This document shows positions 30,961 through 37,293 of a stretch of DNA of 37,293 nt, piece after piece. The first letter of the stretch is position 1. Every line of letters begins with the position of its first letter. The position numbers and the translations under genes were made by a program. The notes beneath the pieces are model-generated. The model was not told the DNA's origin. It saw only the letters and a list, made by a program, of their open reading frames with translations, and made no database searches. Source of the DNA: an archaeon (GTDB taxonomy: Archaea > Thermoproteota > Nitrososphaeria > Nitrososphaerales > UBA183); NCBI GenBank assembly GCA_021786335.1, contig JAJYNM010000053.1:1-37293 (forward strand), read 5' to 3'.

Positions 30961-31811
30961 TGAGGCTCACCATCACCTTCGACAGGCTGAGATGGGAGGA
31001 GAAGGCGCTCAGCGAGGCGGCCGGAGCCGCCGGGATAGAGGTTTCGCTGGTCGACGTCAAGGGCCTGGTCTTCGAGGTCCCTAGGAGGCGCCCTGAGTTC
31101 GGTGACATCGTCCTACAGCGGTGCATCAGCCACTATAGGTCATCAAACCTCACACGGGTACTCGAGGGGGCCGGGATACAGGTCGTCAACAGCCAGGCGG
31201 TGGCAGAGGTCTGTAGCAACAAGCTCGCCACGACCATCGCTCTCTCGAAGGCGGGGGTCCCTACCCCTCGCACCTTCCTCGCCCTCACCTCAGAGGCGGC
31301 CGAAGAAGCGGCAGAGGCCCTCGGCTACCCCCTGGTCCTGAAGCCGTTCACCGGGAGCTGGGGGCGGATGGTGACGGTCGTCAGGGACAGGGGCACCCTC
31401 CAGTCGCTCATCGAGTACAAGGAAGAGCTTGCGAACCCACAGGAGCAGCACATGTACTATCTGCAGGAGTACGTGAACAGGCCCCCACGGGATGTCAGGG
31501 CGATAGTGGCAGGGGATAGCATAATCGCCTGCGTCCACAGGGTCGCCCCTCCAGGGGAGTGGAGGACAAACGTCGCCCGTGGCGCGACATCTGAAGCGTT
31601 CAAGCCCGACGCTGAGCTCACGGAAATCATACTGAGGGCCGCCCAGGCGGTGGGGGGAGGCATCCTGGGGGTGGACGCAATGGAGCCTGACTCAGGCTAT
31701 CTGGTACACGAGGTCAACAACACCGTCGAGTTCAAGGGGGCTCAGTCCGCCGTGGGCTTCGACATCCCTTCCAAGCTGATGAGCTATGTGGCAGGGGCGG
31801 CGAGGAGATAG
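30960..31811 (+). CDS. LysW-glutamate/aminoadipate ligase (LysX/ArgX)
   Basis: ATP-grasp ligase joining the amino group of glutamate or alpha-aminoadipate to LysW. True start is GTG 30960 (RLTITFDRLRWEEKALSEAA), overlapping the lysW stop by one base; the longer frame upstream is antisense-like. Markers: GIQVVNSQAVAEVCSNKLAT, LSKAGVPTPRTFLALTSEAA, YPLVLKPFTGSWGRMVTVVR, LQEYVNRPPRDVRAIVAGDS, and metal/ATP ligands in YLVHEVNNTVEFKGAQSA. 283 aa. Adjacent argG and argH favour the glutamate (ArgX) role; dual use for lysine is common and cannot be excluded. Confidence 0.9.
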   Translation: MRLTITFDRLRWEEKALSEAAGAAGIEVSLVDVKGLVFEVPRRRPEFGDIVLQRCISHYRSSNLTRVLEGAGIQVVNSQAVAEVCSNKLATTIALSKAGVPTPRTFLALTSEAAEEAAEALGYPLVLKPFTGSWGRMVTVVRDRGTLQSLIEYKEELANPQEQHMYYLQEYVNRPPRDVRAIVAGDSIIACVHRVAPPGEWRTNVARGATSEAFKPDAELTEIILRAAQAVGGGILGVDAMEPDSGYLVHEVNNTVEFKGAQSAVGFDIPSKLMSYVAGAARR

Positions 31812-31812
31812 C

Positions 31813-32874
31813 ATGGTCCGGGTGGGCATCCTCGCAGGCTCCGGGTACATAGGCGGGGAGCTGCTCCGGCTGCTTCTCCAGCACCCCAGGGCCGAGGTGT
31901 CCTTCGCCACGTCGAGGAGGTACGCAGGGGAGTACGTCTTCAAGGTCCATCCCAACCTCCGCGGGGTCACCGAGATGAAGTTCGAGGCCTTCGACCTATC
32001 GAAGCATGCTGACTCGGCGGAAGTCGTTTTTGCCGCCCTGCCGCACGGCGAATCTGTGAAGGTGGTCCCCCAGCTGGTCGACGCCGGAGTCAGGGTCGTC
32101 GACCTGAGCGCTGACTTCAGGCTCAGCGACAGGGCGCAGTATCCGTTCTGGTACGGATACGAACACCCCCGCCCTGACCTCCTCGGGAAGTTCGTCCTAT
32201 CCATCCCCGAGCTGAACCGGGACCAGGTGAAGGAGGCCAGGCTCATATCCTCGCCCGGCTGCATGGCGATCACGACCATCCTGGCCCTCGCCCCTCTCCT
32301 CAGGACCAAGTCACTGGGGGTGGACCCCGCGCACGTCGTGGTCGATGCGAAGGTCGGCTCGTCAGGGTCCGGCGGCAAGCCCTCTATGGCGACCCACTTC
32401 TCTGAGCGCTTCGGCGTGGTAAGGCCCTACAAGCCCGCCGGCCACAGGCACGCCGCCGAGATAGAGCAGGTCCTCTCGTCCATCGCCGGGACCCAGGTCA
32501 AGGTCTCTATGTCGGCCCACGGCGTGAACATCGTGAGAGGCATCCTGAGCACCTCGCACCTGTTCGCCTCAGGCGAGTTCAGGCCCGTCGACCTTTGGAA
32601 GGCCTACCGCGAGGCGTACTCCGGGAGCTGCTTCGTCAGGATAGTCAAGGACAGGCAGGGGCCTTTCAGGCTCCCGGACCCGAAGCTGGTCATTGGCTCC
32701 AACTTCTGCGACGTGGGGTTCGAGATAGAAGAGAGGACAGGGCGGATAGTCGCCCTCGGCGCGACGGACAACCTGGTCAAGGGGGCTGCAGGGAACGCCG
32801 TCCAGTCGATGAACCTCATGCTGGGTTTCGACGAGAAGACAGGGCTGGCGATGGCGCCCCTCCATCCGGTGTAG
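31813..32874 (+). CDS. LysW-gamma-semialdehyde dehydrogenase (LysY/ArgC-type N-acyl-glutamyl-phosphate reductase)
   Basis: NADPH-dependent reduction of the LysW-bound acyl phosphate to the semialdehyde. N-terminal Rossmann: VRVGILAGSGYIGGELLRLL. The catalytic cysteine sits in LISSPGCMAITTILALAPL. Further ArgC markers are VVDAKVGSSGSGGKPSMATH, YKPAGHRHAAEIEQVL and TDNLVKGAAGNAVQSMNLML. Start ATG 31813, one base after the previous stop. At 353 aa it has normal length. Confidence 0.94.
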   Translation: MVRVGILAGSGYIGGELLRLLLQHPRAEVSFATSRRYAGEYVFKVHPNLRGVTEMKFEAFDLSKHADSAEVVFAALPHGESVKVVPQLVDAGVRVVDLSADFRLSDRAQYPFWYGYEHPRPDLLGKFVLSIPELNRDQVKEARLISSPGCMAITTILALAPLLRTKSLGVDPAHVVVDAKVGSSGSGGKPSMATHFSERFGVVRPYKPAGHRHAAEIEQVLSSIAGTQVKVSMSAHGVNIVRGILSTSHLFASGEFRPVDLWKAYREAYSGSCFVRIVKDRQGPFRLPDPKLVIGSNFCDVGFEIEERTGRIVALGATDNLVKGAAGNAVQSMNLMLGFDEKTGLAMAPLHPV

Positions 32875-32878
32875 CGCG

Positions 32879-33685
32879 ATGAGAGTGGTAGTCAAGGTCG
32901 GAGGGAGCCTCATGAAGGCCGGCGTCCCTGATTCCCTGGTAAGGGACGCAGCCAGACTGTTTCCCTCTAATCAGCTCGTCTTGGTGCACGGCGGGGGGGA
33001 CGTGGTGACAGAGTACGCGACCAGGCTGGGGAAGGAGCAGCGCTTCGTTGTCTCCCCCGACGGGATCAGGAGCAGGTACACCGACAGGGAGACGGCAGAG
33101 ATCTACCAGATGGTCATGAGCGGCTACCTGGCCAAGCGCCTGGTGCAGGCTCTCTACGGGGTCGGGGTGAAGGGGGTCTCCCTCGCGGGGGTGGACGGGT
33201 CTATGATCTCCGCCACACGGAAGTCGAAGCTGGTGATTGTCGACCAAAGAGGGAGGAAGGTCGCCATCGAGGGGGGCTACACAGGGAGGGTCCGCGACGT
33301 GGACCCTTCGCTCTTGGACCTGCTCCTCGGCCGGGGTTACCTCCCAATCATCTCGCCGCTGGCTCAGGGCGAGGGAGGGGAGCCTCTCAACATAGACGGC
33401 GACAGAGCGGCCGCCTCAATCGCGGCGGGGGCAGGGGCCGACGTGGTTGTGTTCGCGACCAACGTCGACGGGCTGAGCCTAGACGGCGCTCTCGTCGGAC
33501 GCCTCTCCGCCGAAGAGGCTTCGGCCAGCCTCCCTAAGATCGGGTTCGGCATGCAGAAGAAGGTCATCGCCGCGGTGGAGGCCGTGAGGGCGGGGGTCAG
33601 GGAGGCTGTGATTTGCTCGGGGACGAGGGAGGGCCCCATCACCAGGGCCATCTCTCACGAAGGGTGCACGGTGGTCACGCGATGA
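32879..33685 (+). CDS. LysW-glutamate/aminoadipate kinase (LysZ/ArgB)
   Basis: Phosphorylates the side-chain carboxylate of the LysW-linked amino acid. Amino-acid kinase fold: VVVKVGGSLMK, LVLVHGGGDVVTEYATRLGK, ETAEIYQMVMSGYLAKRLVQ, PIISPLAQGEGGEPLNIDGD (with RAAASIAAGAGADVVVFAT), and IGFGMQKKVIAAVEAV. At 268 aa it is complete. Its TGA overlaps the next ATG as ATGA. Confidence 0.94.
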   Translation: MRVVVKVGGSLMKAGVPDSLVRDAARLFPSNQLVLVHGGGDVVTEYATRLGKEQRFVVSPDGIRSRYTDRETAEIYQMVMSGYLAKRLVQALYGVGVKGVSLAGVDGSMISATRKSKLVIVDQRGRKVAIEGGYTGRVRDVDPSLLDLLLGRGYLPIISPLAQGEGGEPLNIDGDRAAASIAAGAGADVVVFATNVDGLSLDGALVGRLSAEEASASLPKIGFGMQKKVIAAVEAVRAGVREAVICSGTREGPITRAISHEGCTVVTR

Positions 33686-34872
33686 ACGAGCAGATCCGCA
33701 GCCTGGAGGACGCCTACGAGGCCCGCGCCTTCAACAAGTTCCCTCTTGCCATAGTGAGGGGGAAGGGGTCGCTGGTCTGGGACTCGGAAGGGAAGGAATA
33801 CGTCGACTTCATGTCAGGCATCGGGGTCGCCCTGGTCGGCCACTGCAACGACTCTGTGATAGACGCGGTGAGGGAGCAGTCAGGAAGGCTGCTCACGTGT
33901 CACGGCTCGTACTACAACGACGCCAGGGCAGGCTTCGTGGAGCGCCTGGCGAAGGCGGCGCCCAGGGGGCTGGGGAAGGTCCTCCTCACCAACACAGGCA
34001 CCGAGTCCGTGGAGGCGGCCATCAAGCTGGCGAGGAGGCACACTTCGAGGAGGAAGGTCGTCGCCATGAAGGGCGCCTTCCACGGCAAGACCTATGGCGC
34101 CCTTTCGGCCACCTGGAACAAGAAGTACCGGGACCCATTCGGCCCGCTCCTCGAGGGCTTCGCTTTCGCCGAGTACGGGGACGCGATGTCGTTGGAGTCC
34201 ATGGTCGACGGGGACACCGCGGCTGTGATAGCAGAGCCCATCCAGGGAGAGAGCGGGGTTGTCGTCCCTCCGGATGGCTACTTCAAGGAGGTGAGGGAGA
34301 TATGCGACAGGAAAGGGACCCTGCTGATCTTCGACGAGATCCAATCCGGGCTAGGGCGGACAGGGAAGATGTGGGCCTCGGAGCACTGGGGGGTCGTCCC
34401 GGACATAATGACGGTGTCCAAGGGGCTCGGAGGGGGCCTCCCCATAGGCGCGGCACTCGCCACTGAAGCGGTAGCGGGGAGCTTGAAGGGGGGGGAGCAC
34501 ACCAGCACCTTCGCAGGCAACCCGCTCTCCTGCGCCGCAGGCTCCGCCACCCTCGACTACATCGCCAAAAACGACCTCCCATCCAAAGCGAAGGAGAAGG
34601 GCGAGGTCTTGAAGGCGGGGCTCTCCAAGGTCGCGTCGGCCCACAGGCTTGCGAAGGAGGTGCGGGGGCTCGGGCTGATGCTAGCCCTGCAGACCAGGGT
34701 GGACATCCACTCCATGCTCCTCTCAGCCCAGGCTATGGGCGTCATCACCGCCTACTCCGGGAGGGACACCTTCAGGTTCCTCCCACCCCTCGTGATAGAG
34801 GGCGCACAGATGGCCAAGGGGCTCGAGGCCGTCGACGGCGTCATGAGCGAGGCGGAGGCGGGCAGGTTCTGA
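33682..34872 (+). CDS. LysW-gamma-semialdehyde aminotransferase (LysJ/ArgD)
   Basis: PLP class III aminotransferase that converts the LysW-bound semialdehyde to the ornithine or lysine precursor. Markers: FPLAIVRGKGSLVWDSEGKE, LLTNTGTESVEAAIKLARRH, KGAFHGKTYGALSATWNKKY, VIAEPIQGESGVVVPPDGYF, LLIFDEIQSGLGRTGKMWAS (PLP Asp), and MTVSKGLGGGLPIGAALAT (Schiff-base Lys). Start ATG 33682 overlaps the kinase stop; the longer frame from 33613 is discarded. 396 aa. Confidence 0.94.
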   Translation: MNEQIRSLEDAYEARAFNKFPLAIVRGKGSLVWDSEGKEYVDFMSGIGVALVGHCNDSVIDAVREQSGRLLTCHGSYYNDARAGFVERLAKAAPRGLGKVLLTNTGTESVEAAIKLARRHTSRRKVVAMKGAFHGKTYGALSATWNKKYRDPFGPLLEGFAFAEYGDAMSLESMVDGDTAAVIAEPIQGESGVVVPPDGYFKEVREICDRKGTLLIFDEIQSGLGRTGKMWASEHWGVVPDIMTVSKGLGGGLPIGAALATEAVAGSLKGGEHTSTFAGNPLSCAAGSATLDYIAKNDLPSKAKEKGEVLKAGLSKVASAHRLAKEVRGLGLMLALQTRVDIHSMLLSAQAMGVITAYSGRDTFRFLPPLVIEGAQMAKGLEAVDGVMSEAEAGRF

Positions 34873-34927
34873 CAGCAAGAGACGCATCCGAATCCGGCTC
34901 AGGCGGGCAGGCAGCCGCCGAAGAGAG

Positions 34928-36025
34928 ATGAACGGCCCTGACGGGGAGGCTGTCAAGCTCCTCGTCGACTCCCTGAAGATCTACTCTCCCACTAAGGAAG
35001 AAGGGAAGCTGGCCGGCTTCCTCGCTGACAGCATGAGGCGCCTCGGCTACTCGAGGGTGAGGATTGACCGCGCAGGGAACGTGGTCGGGGAGGTGGGGAA
35101 GGGGAGGGCTCGGCTCCTCCTCTGCGGCCACATGGACACAGTCCCAGGGCGCCTCCCTGTCAGGAAGACAAGAGACACTGTCTATGGGAGGGGCGCCGCC
35201 GACGCCAAGTCCCCTCTCTGCGCCCTCCTTCTCGCAGGTGCCAGGGCCGCGGACTCGGGGGTGAGGGTGACATTCGCGGGGGCGACCGAAGAGGAGGGAG
35301 ACGGTGCCGGGGTGGAGCAGCTCGCCAAGGAGGCGACCCGCTACGATTACGCCGTGTTCGGCGAGCCCAGTGGGGCAGACAGGATAACCATAGGGTACCG
35401 GGGCAGGATGAGCCTGCGGCTCGTGGTGCGTACCCCAGGGGGGCACGCGGGGTCGCCCTGGGCCCATAGAAGCGCGTTCGATGAGTTCGCCTCTATCCTA
35501 AGCAGGCTGAAGGAGTACGAGGCCGGCCACCAGGTCCAGGGGGACCACTTCAGGTCCTTGTCAATCTCGCCTACGCTTGTGAGCGCCGGCTCCTACCAGA
35601 ACGTGGTACCCAGCCTCTGCGACGCTACCCTTGACGTCCGTCTCCCTCCGGGGGTCTCTTCGGCCAGGGTCCTCGGCGAGATCAGGCCGATGGTCGAACC
35701 CGGCTCAGGGGCGGTCCGAACGGAGTTGATACCTGGGCCTCCCACCGAGGCATACGAAGTGGACGTCAGTTCGCGGCTTGTCAGAGCGTTCCAGAGGGCC
35801 ATCCTGCTCCAGCTCAGAAAGAAGCCCTCCCTCGTCAGGAAGACCGGGACCGGGGACATGAACACCTTCGCCTCCAGGAGAGGCGCTTCGTGCGTGACCT
35901 ACGGCCCGGGGCTGTCGGGGACCAGCCACACCGAAGGCGAGGCCGTCCACATCAGAGACTACCTAGACGGCATCGAGGTGGCGAGGGAAGCCATAGGGCA
36001 GCTCGTCGCCATCAGCGGCAACTGA
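34928..36025 (+). CDS. LysW-lysine/ornithine hydrolase (LysK/ArgE, M20 family)
   Basis: Zinc/cobalt peptidase releasing ornithine or lysine from LysW. M20 metal ligands: LLLCGHMDTVPG, VYGRGAADAKSPLCALLLAG, VTFAGATEEEGDGAG (catalytic Glu) and LSGTSHTEGEAVHIRDYLDG. The dimerisation lobe lies between, about residues 155-260. At 365 aa it is slightly long. ATG 34928, 55 nt after argD, is the only notable gap in the operon; no promoter is obvious there. Closes the biosynthetic block. Confidence 0.93.
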   Translation: MNGPDGEAVKLLVDSLKIYSPTKEEGKLAGFLADSMRRLGYSRVRIDRAGNVVGEVGKGRARLLLCGHMDTVPGRLPVRKTRDTVYGRGAADAKSPLCALLLAGARAADSGVRVTFAGATEEEGDGAGVEQLAKEATRYDYAVFGEPSGADRITIGYRGRMSLRLVVRTPGGHAGSPWAHRSAFDEFASILSRLKEYEAGHQVQGDHFRSLSISPTLVSAGSYQNVVPSLCDATLDVRLPPGVSSARVLGEIRPMVEPGSGAVRTELIPGPPTEAYEVDVSSRLVRAFQRAILLQLRKKPSLVRKTGTGDMNTFASRRGASCVTYGPGLSGTSHTEGEAVHIRDYLDGIEVAREAIGQLVAISGN

Positions 36026-36027
36026 CC

Positions 36028-36855
36028 TCAGACCCTGACCTCTTCCAGCCCGAATCGCTTCACCAGCCCCACGATCTTCTCCTTGTGGGGACCAAGGCCC
36101 TTCCAGTCCAGGACGGCGTATCTGACTGGGGAGGTGGTCTTCTGCAGCATCTGCCCCATCATACGGTCGTCTATCTCCTCTAGGGCATACTTGGGCGCCA
36201 CGTAGGACATGGCCATGTCCTCCTCGAGGAGGAGCCTGGTGAACTTCTCTGGGTAATGGGTCCCGCCGAACCCGAGCGCGGTCTTGTCCCAGATGCGCTT
36301 CTGCGAAAGGCTTTCCATCAGCGCCTCGGCCACCACCCTCGCGGCCTTCGCGTCTCCCCATTGGCCCTCGCTCGATCCAAGTTCGACGAAGAGGACAGGC
36401 TTCTGCAGCGAGGTGGGGCCGTGATGCGTCGCCTCCATCGTGATCTCGTACCCGCCGACTTCCTCCCTGTGGCCCCAGAGAGCCATCAGGTAGTTCTTGA
36501 GGAGTCCAGGGTCCGCTTTCCCGAGCTCTCTCCCTGCGCCTCCGAACTTCGCCTCGTCGGAGAAGTTCCCCGTGGTGTGCGCAGTCAGGGATGCTATCCG
36601 CGACCCCGCGCTGTGCCTCGACAGGAAGATGTAGGCCTGAGGGTTGAAGTACTCGTCGAGGCTCGGCGGGGTGACAATCATCCCCCCGAACCTGGCAAGG
36701 AGGTATGACCCCCTCTGGTAGACCGGGTTCCCAAGGAGCTTCACCCCCGTAGACGTAAAACCCTGGCCCTCGACCAGAGCTGAAGAGAGCGTCTGCGACG
36801 CCAAATCGGTGGTGGATGCCAGAATCACCGTGGCAGGCTCCCCCTGGGGGTCCAT
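36028..36855 (-). CDS. dtdA: D-aminoacyl-tRNA deacylase (DtdA/DTD2, GEK1 type)
   Basis: Removes D-amino acids mischarged on tRNA. Archaeal/plant type, unrelated to bacterial DTD. Markers: YIFLSRHSAGSRIASLTAHT with TGNFSDEAKFGGAGRELGKA, then YEITMEATHHGPTSLQKPVL, FVELGSSEGQWGDAKAARVV and LGFGGTHYPEKFTRLLLEED. At 275 aa it is full length. The stop is 2 nt from the convergent lysK stop. A TATA-like GTTAATAC about 25 nt upstream of ATG 36855 suggests a leaderless message. Confidence 0.94.
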   Translation of the reverse strand: MDPQGEPATVILASTTDLASQTLSSALVEGQGFTSTGVKLLGNPVYQRGSYLLARFGGMIVTPPSLDEYFNPQAYIFLSRHSAGSRIASLTAHTTGNFSDEAKFGGAGRELGKADPGLLKNYLMALWGHREEVGGYEITMEATHHGPTSLQKPVLFVELGSSEGQWGDAKAARVVAEALMESLSQKRIWDKTALGFGGTHYPEKFTRLLLEEDMAMSYVAPKYALEEIDDRMMGQMLQKTTSPVRYAVLDWKGLGPHKEKIVGLVKRFGLEEVRV

Positions 36856-36931
36856 GGCTCCCCGGCCGTAGGACCCGGTATTAACGCTGGGGCGGCGCGG
36901 GGCTCCGACACGGCTCTCCGGAGGGATTAGA

Positions 36932-36939
36932 CATATAAG
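36932..36939 (+). promoter_or_regulatory. TATA box for secE
   Basis: CATATAAG, with predicted transcription start near 36960, about 10 nt before ATG 36970. Confidence 0.55.
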
Positions 36940-36969
36940 CCGAGCGGGGCCGCCGCACTACGCAGCACA

Positions 36970-37137
36970 ATGGGGTTCCGTGACTTCCTGAAGTCGTCAG
37001 AGGCCATATTCAGGCTGGCACACAAAAGCGACACGGACGAGTTCACCCTATATCTCAAACTGGTAGCGCTCGGCATCGCCGTGGTCGGGACGATAGGATT
37101 CCTCATCAAACTGGTGGGTACGATCTTCTTCGGCTAA
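36970..37137 (+). CDS. secE: Preprotein translocase subunit SecE (Sec61 gamma)
   Basis: 55-aa clamp of the SecY channel. It has an N-terminal amphipathic helix (MGFRDFLKSSEAIFRLAHKS), the conserved polar turn DTDEFTLYLKLVALGIAVVG, and one C-terminal membrane helix (TIGFLIKLVGTIFFG). Length and topology match archaeal SecE. The following gene is Spt5, the secE-spt5 neighbourhood found across archaea and mirrored by secE-nusG in bacteria. Confidence 0.93.
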   Translation: MGFRDFLKSSEAIFRLAHKSDTDEFTLYLKLVALGIAVVGTIGFLIKLVGTIFFG

Positions 37138-37138
37138 A

Positions 37139-37148
37139 GGTTATTTAG
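37139..37148 (+). promoter_or_regulatory. TATA box for spt5
   Basis: GGTTATTTAG immediately after the secE stop, about 30 nt before TTG 37175. A T-run at 37163-37169 between them may terminate secE transcripts or mark the initiation region. Confidence 0.5.
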
Positions 37149-37174
37149 CCAACGAAACTCGGGCTTTTTTCATC

Positions 37175-37293
37175 TTGTCGGATACGAGCGAGCACGAGAG
37201 GAACAGCTCCATCTTCCCGGTCAAGACCACCGGAGGTCAGGAAAGGACAGTGGCGACCTTCGTGGCCAACAGGGCTGTCCAGAAGGGGAAGCC
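37175..37293 (+). CDS. spt5: Transcription elongation factor Spt5 (NusG-like), 3' truncated by the window
   Basis: The first 39 codons are visible from TTG 37175: MSDTSEHERN, then SSIFPVKTTGGQERTVATFV and ANRAVQKGK. IFPVKTTGGQERxVA is the conserved opening of the archaeal Spt5 NGN domain, which contacts the RNA polymerase clamp. The KOW domain lies beyond the edge. Placement after secE fits. Confidence 0.9.
   Translation, partial: MSDTSEHERNSSIFPVKTTGGQERTVATFVANRAVQKGK

Noticed and set aside
34841..35467. Minus-strand ORF of 208 aa
   Set aside because: Shadow of lysK/argE with Pro/His-rich random composition.

Overview
The window is archaeal and most likely comes from a GC-rich member of the Nitrososphaerota (Thaumarchaeota) or a close TACK relative. 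The evidence is a thermosome, TFB, aIF6, prefoldin alpha, FtsY, Nep1, an RNase P Rpp21-type subunit, ribosomal proteins S19e, L39e and L31e, SecE followed by Spt5, a GEK1-type D-aminoacyl-tRNA deacylase, and arginine biosynthesis on a LysW carrier. TATA boxes lie about 25-32 nt before many start codons, TTG and GTG starts are common, and the one complete tRNA lacks an encoded CCA and carries an intron. The lineage call is inference; no rRNA is present.

Layout. (1) 1-2542 is accessory: a probable transposase tail, an orphan proteasome-like Ntn hydrolase, and a divergent pair made of a 53-aa AbrB-type regulator and a SWIM-domain DDE transposase. Between the pair lie four copies of a 12-bp palindrome. 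(2) 2587-6323 is a molybdenum/tungsten module: ModE-like regulator, ModA/WtpA, ModB, a degenerate ModC and convergent MoaC, with a ModE-type operator in the modA promoter. (3) 6730-11283 is stress-related: a TRAM-domain protein, a 1-kb gene-poor gap with hairpins, hsp20 under a palindromic operator, dnaK, and a two-HTH regulator. (4) 11284-17603 holds a methyltransferase, small proteins, tfb, the thermosome and a ribbon-helix-helix regulator. (5) 17709-19250 is a compact set: cysteine-less HMA protein, 44-aa zinc-finger protein, HflX GTPase. (6) 19290-22340 looks like a decayed integrated element. A 22-bp direct repeat of the 3' end of the intron-containing tRNA-Gly bounds 2.9 kb of membrane-protein pseudogenes plus an Lrp-like gene. 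(7) 22369-26643 is a core information-processing cluster: Nep1, Rnp4, S19e, PDCD5, L39e, L31e, aIF6, prefoldin alpha, FtsY. (8) 26640-27345 is a shattered nitrilase-family pseudogene. (9) 27326-36025 holds an ACT-domain protein divergent from an arginine operon: argG, argH, lysW, lysX/argX, lysY/argC, lysZ/argB, lysJ/argD, lysK/argE. (10) 36028-37293 holds D-aminoacyl-tRNA deacylase, SecE and the start of Spt5.

How the genes work together. In the arginine operon LysX/ArgX ligates glutamate to the C-terminal Glu of LysW. LysZ, LysY and LysJ then phosphorylate, reduce and aminate it, LysK releases ornithine (or lysine), and ArgG/ArgH finish arginine from citrulline. In the Mo/W module the ModE-like protein probably senses oxyanion and controls the importer that feeds the cofactor pathway in which MoaC acts.

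No CRISPR array, rRNA, RNase P RNA or SRP RNA was recognised. The least explained parts are the AbrB/operator/SWIM-transposase module, the tRNA-bounded relic island, and the 7.03-8.0 kb gap.
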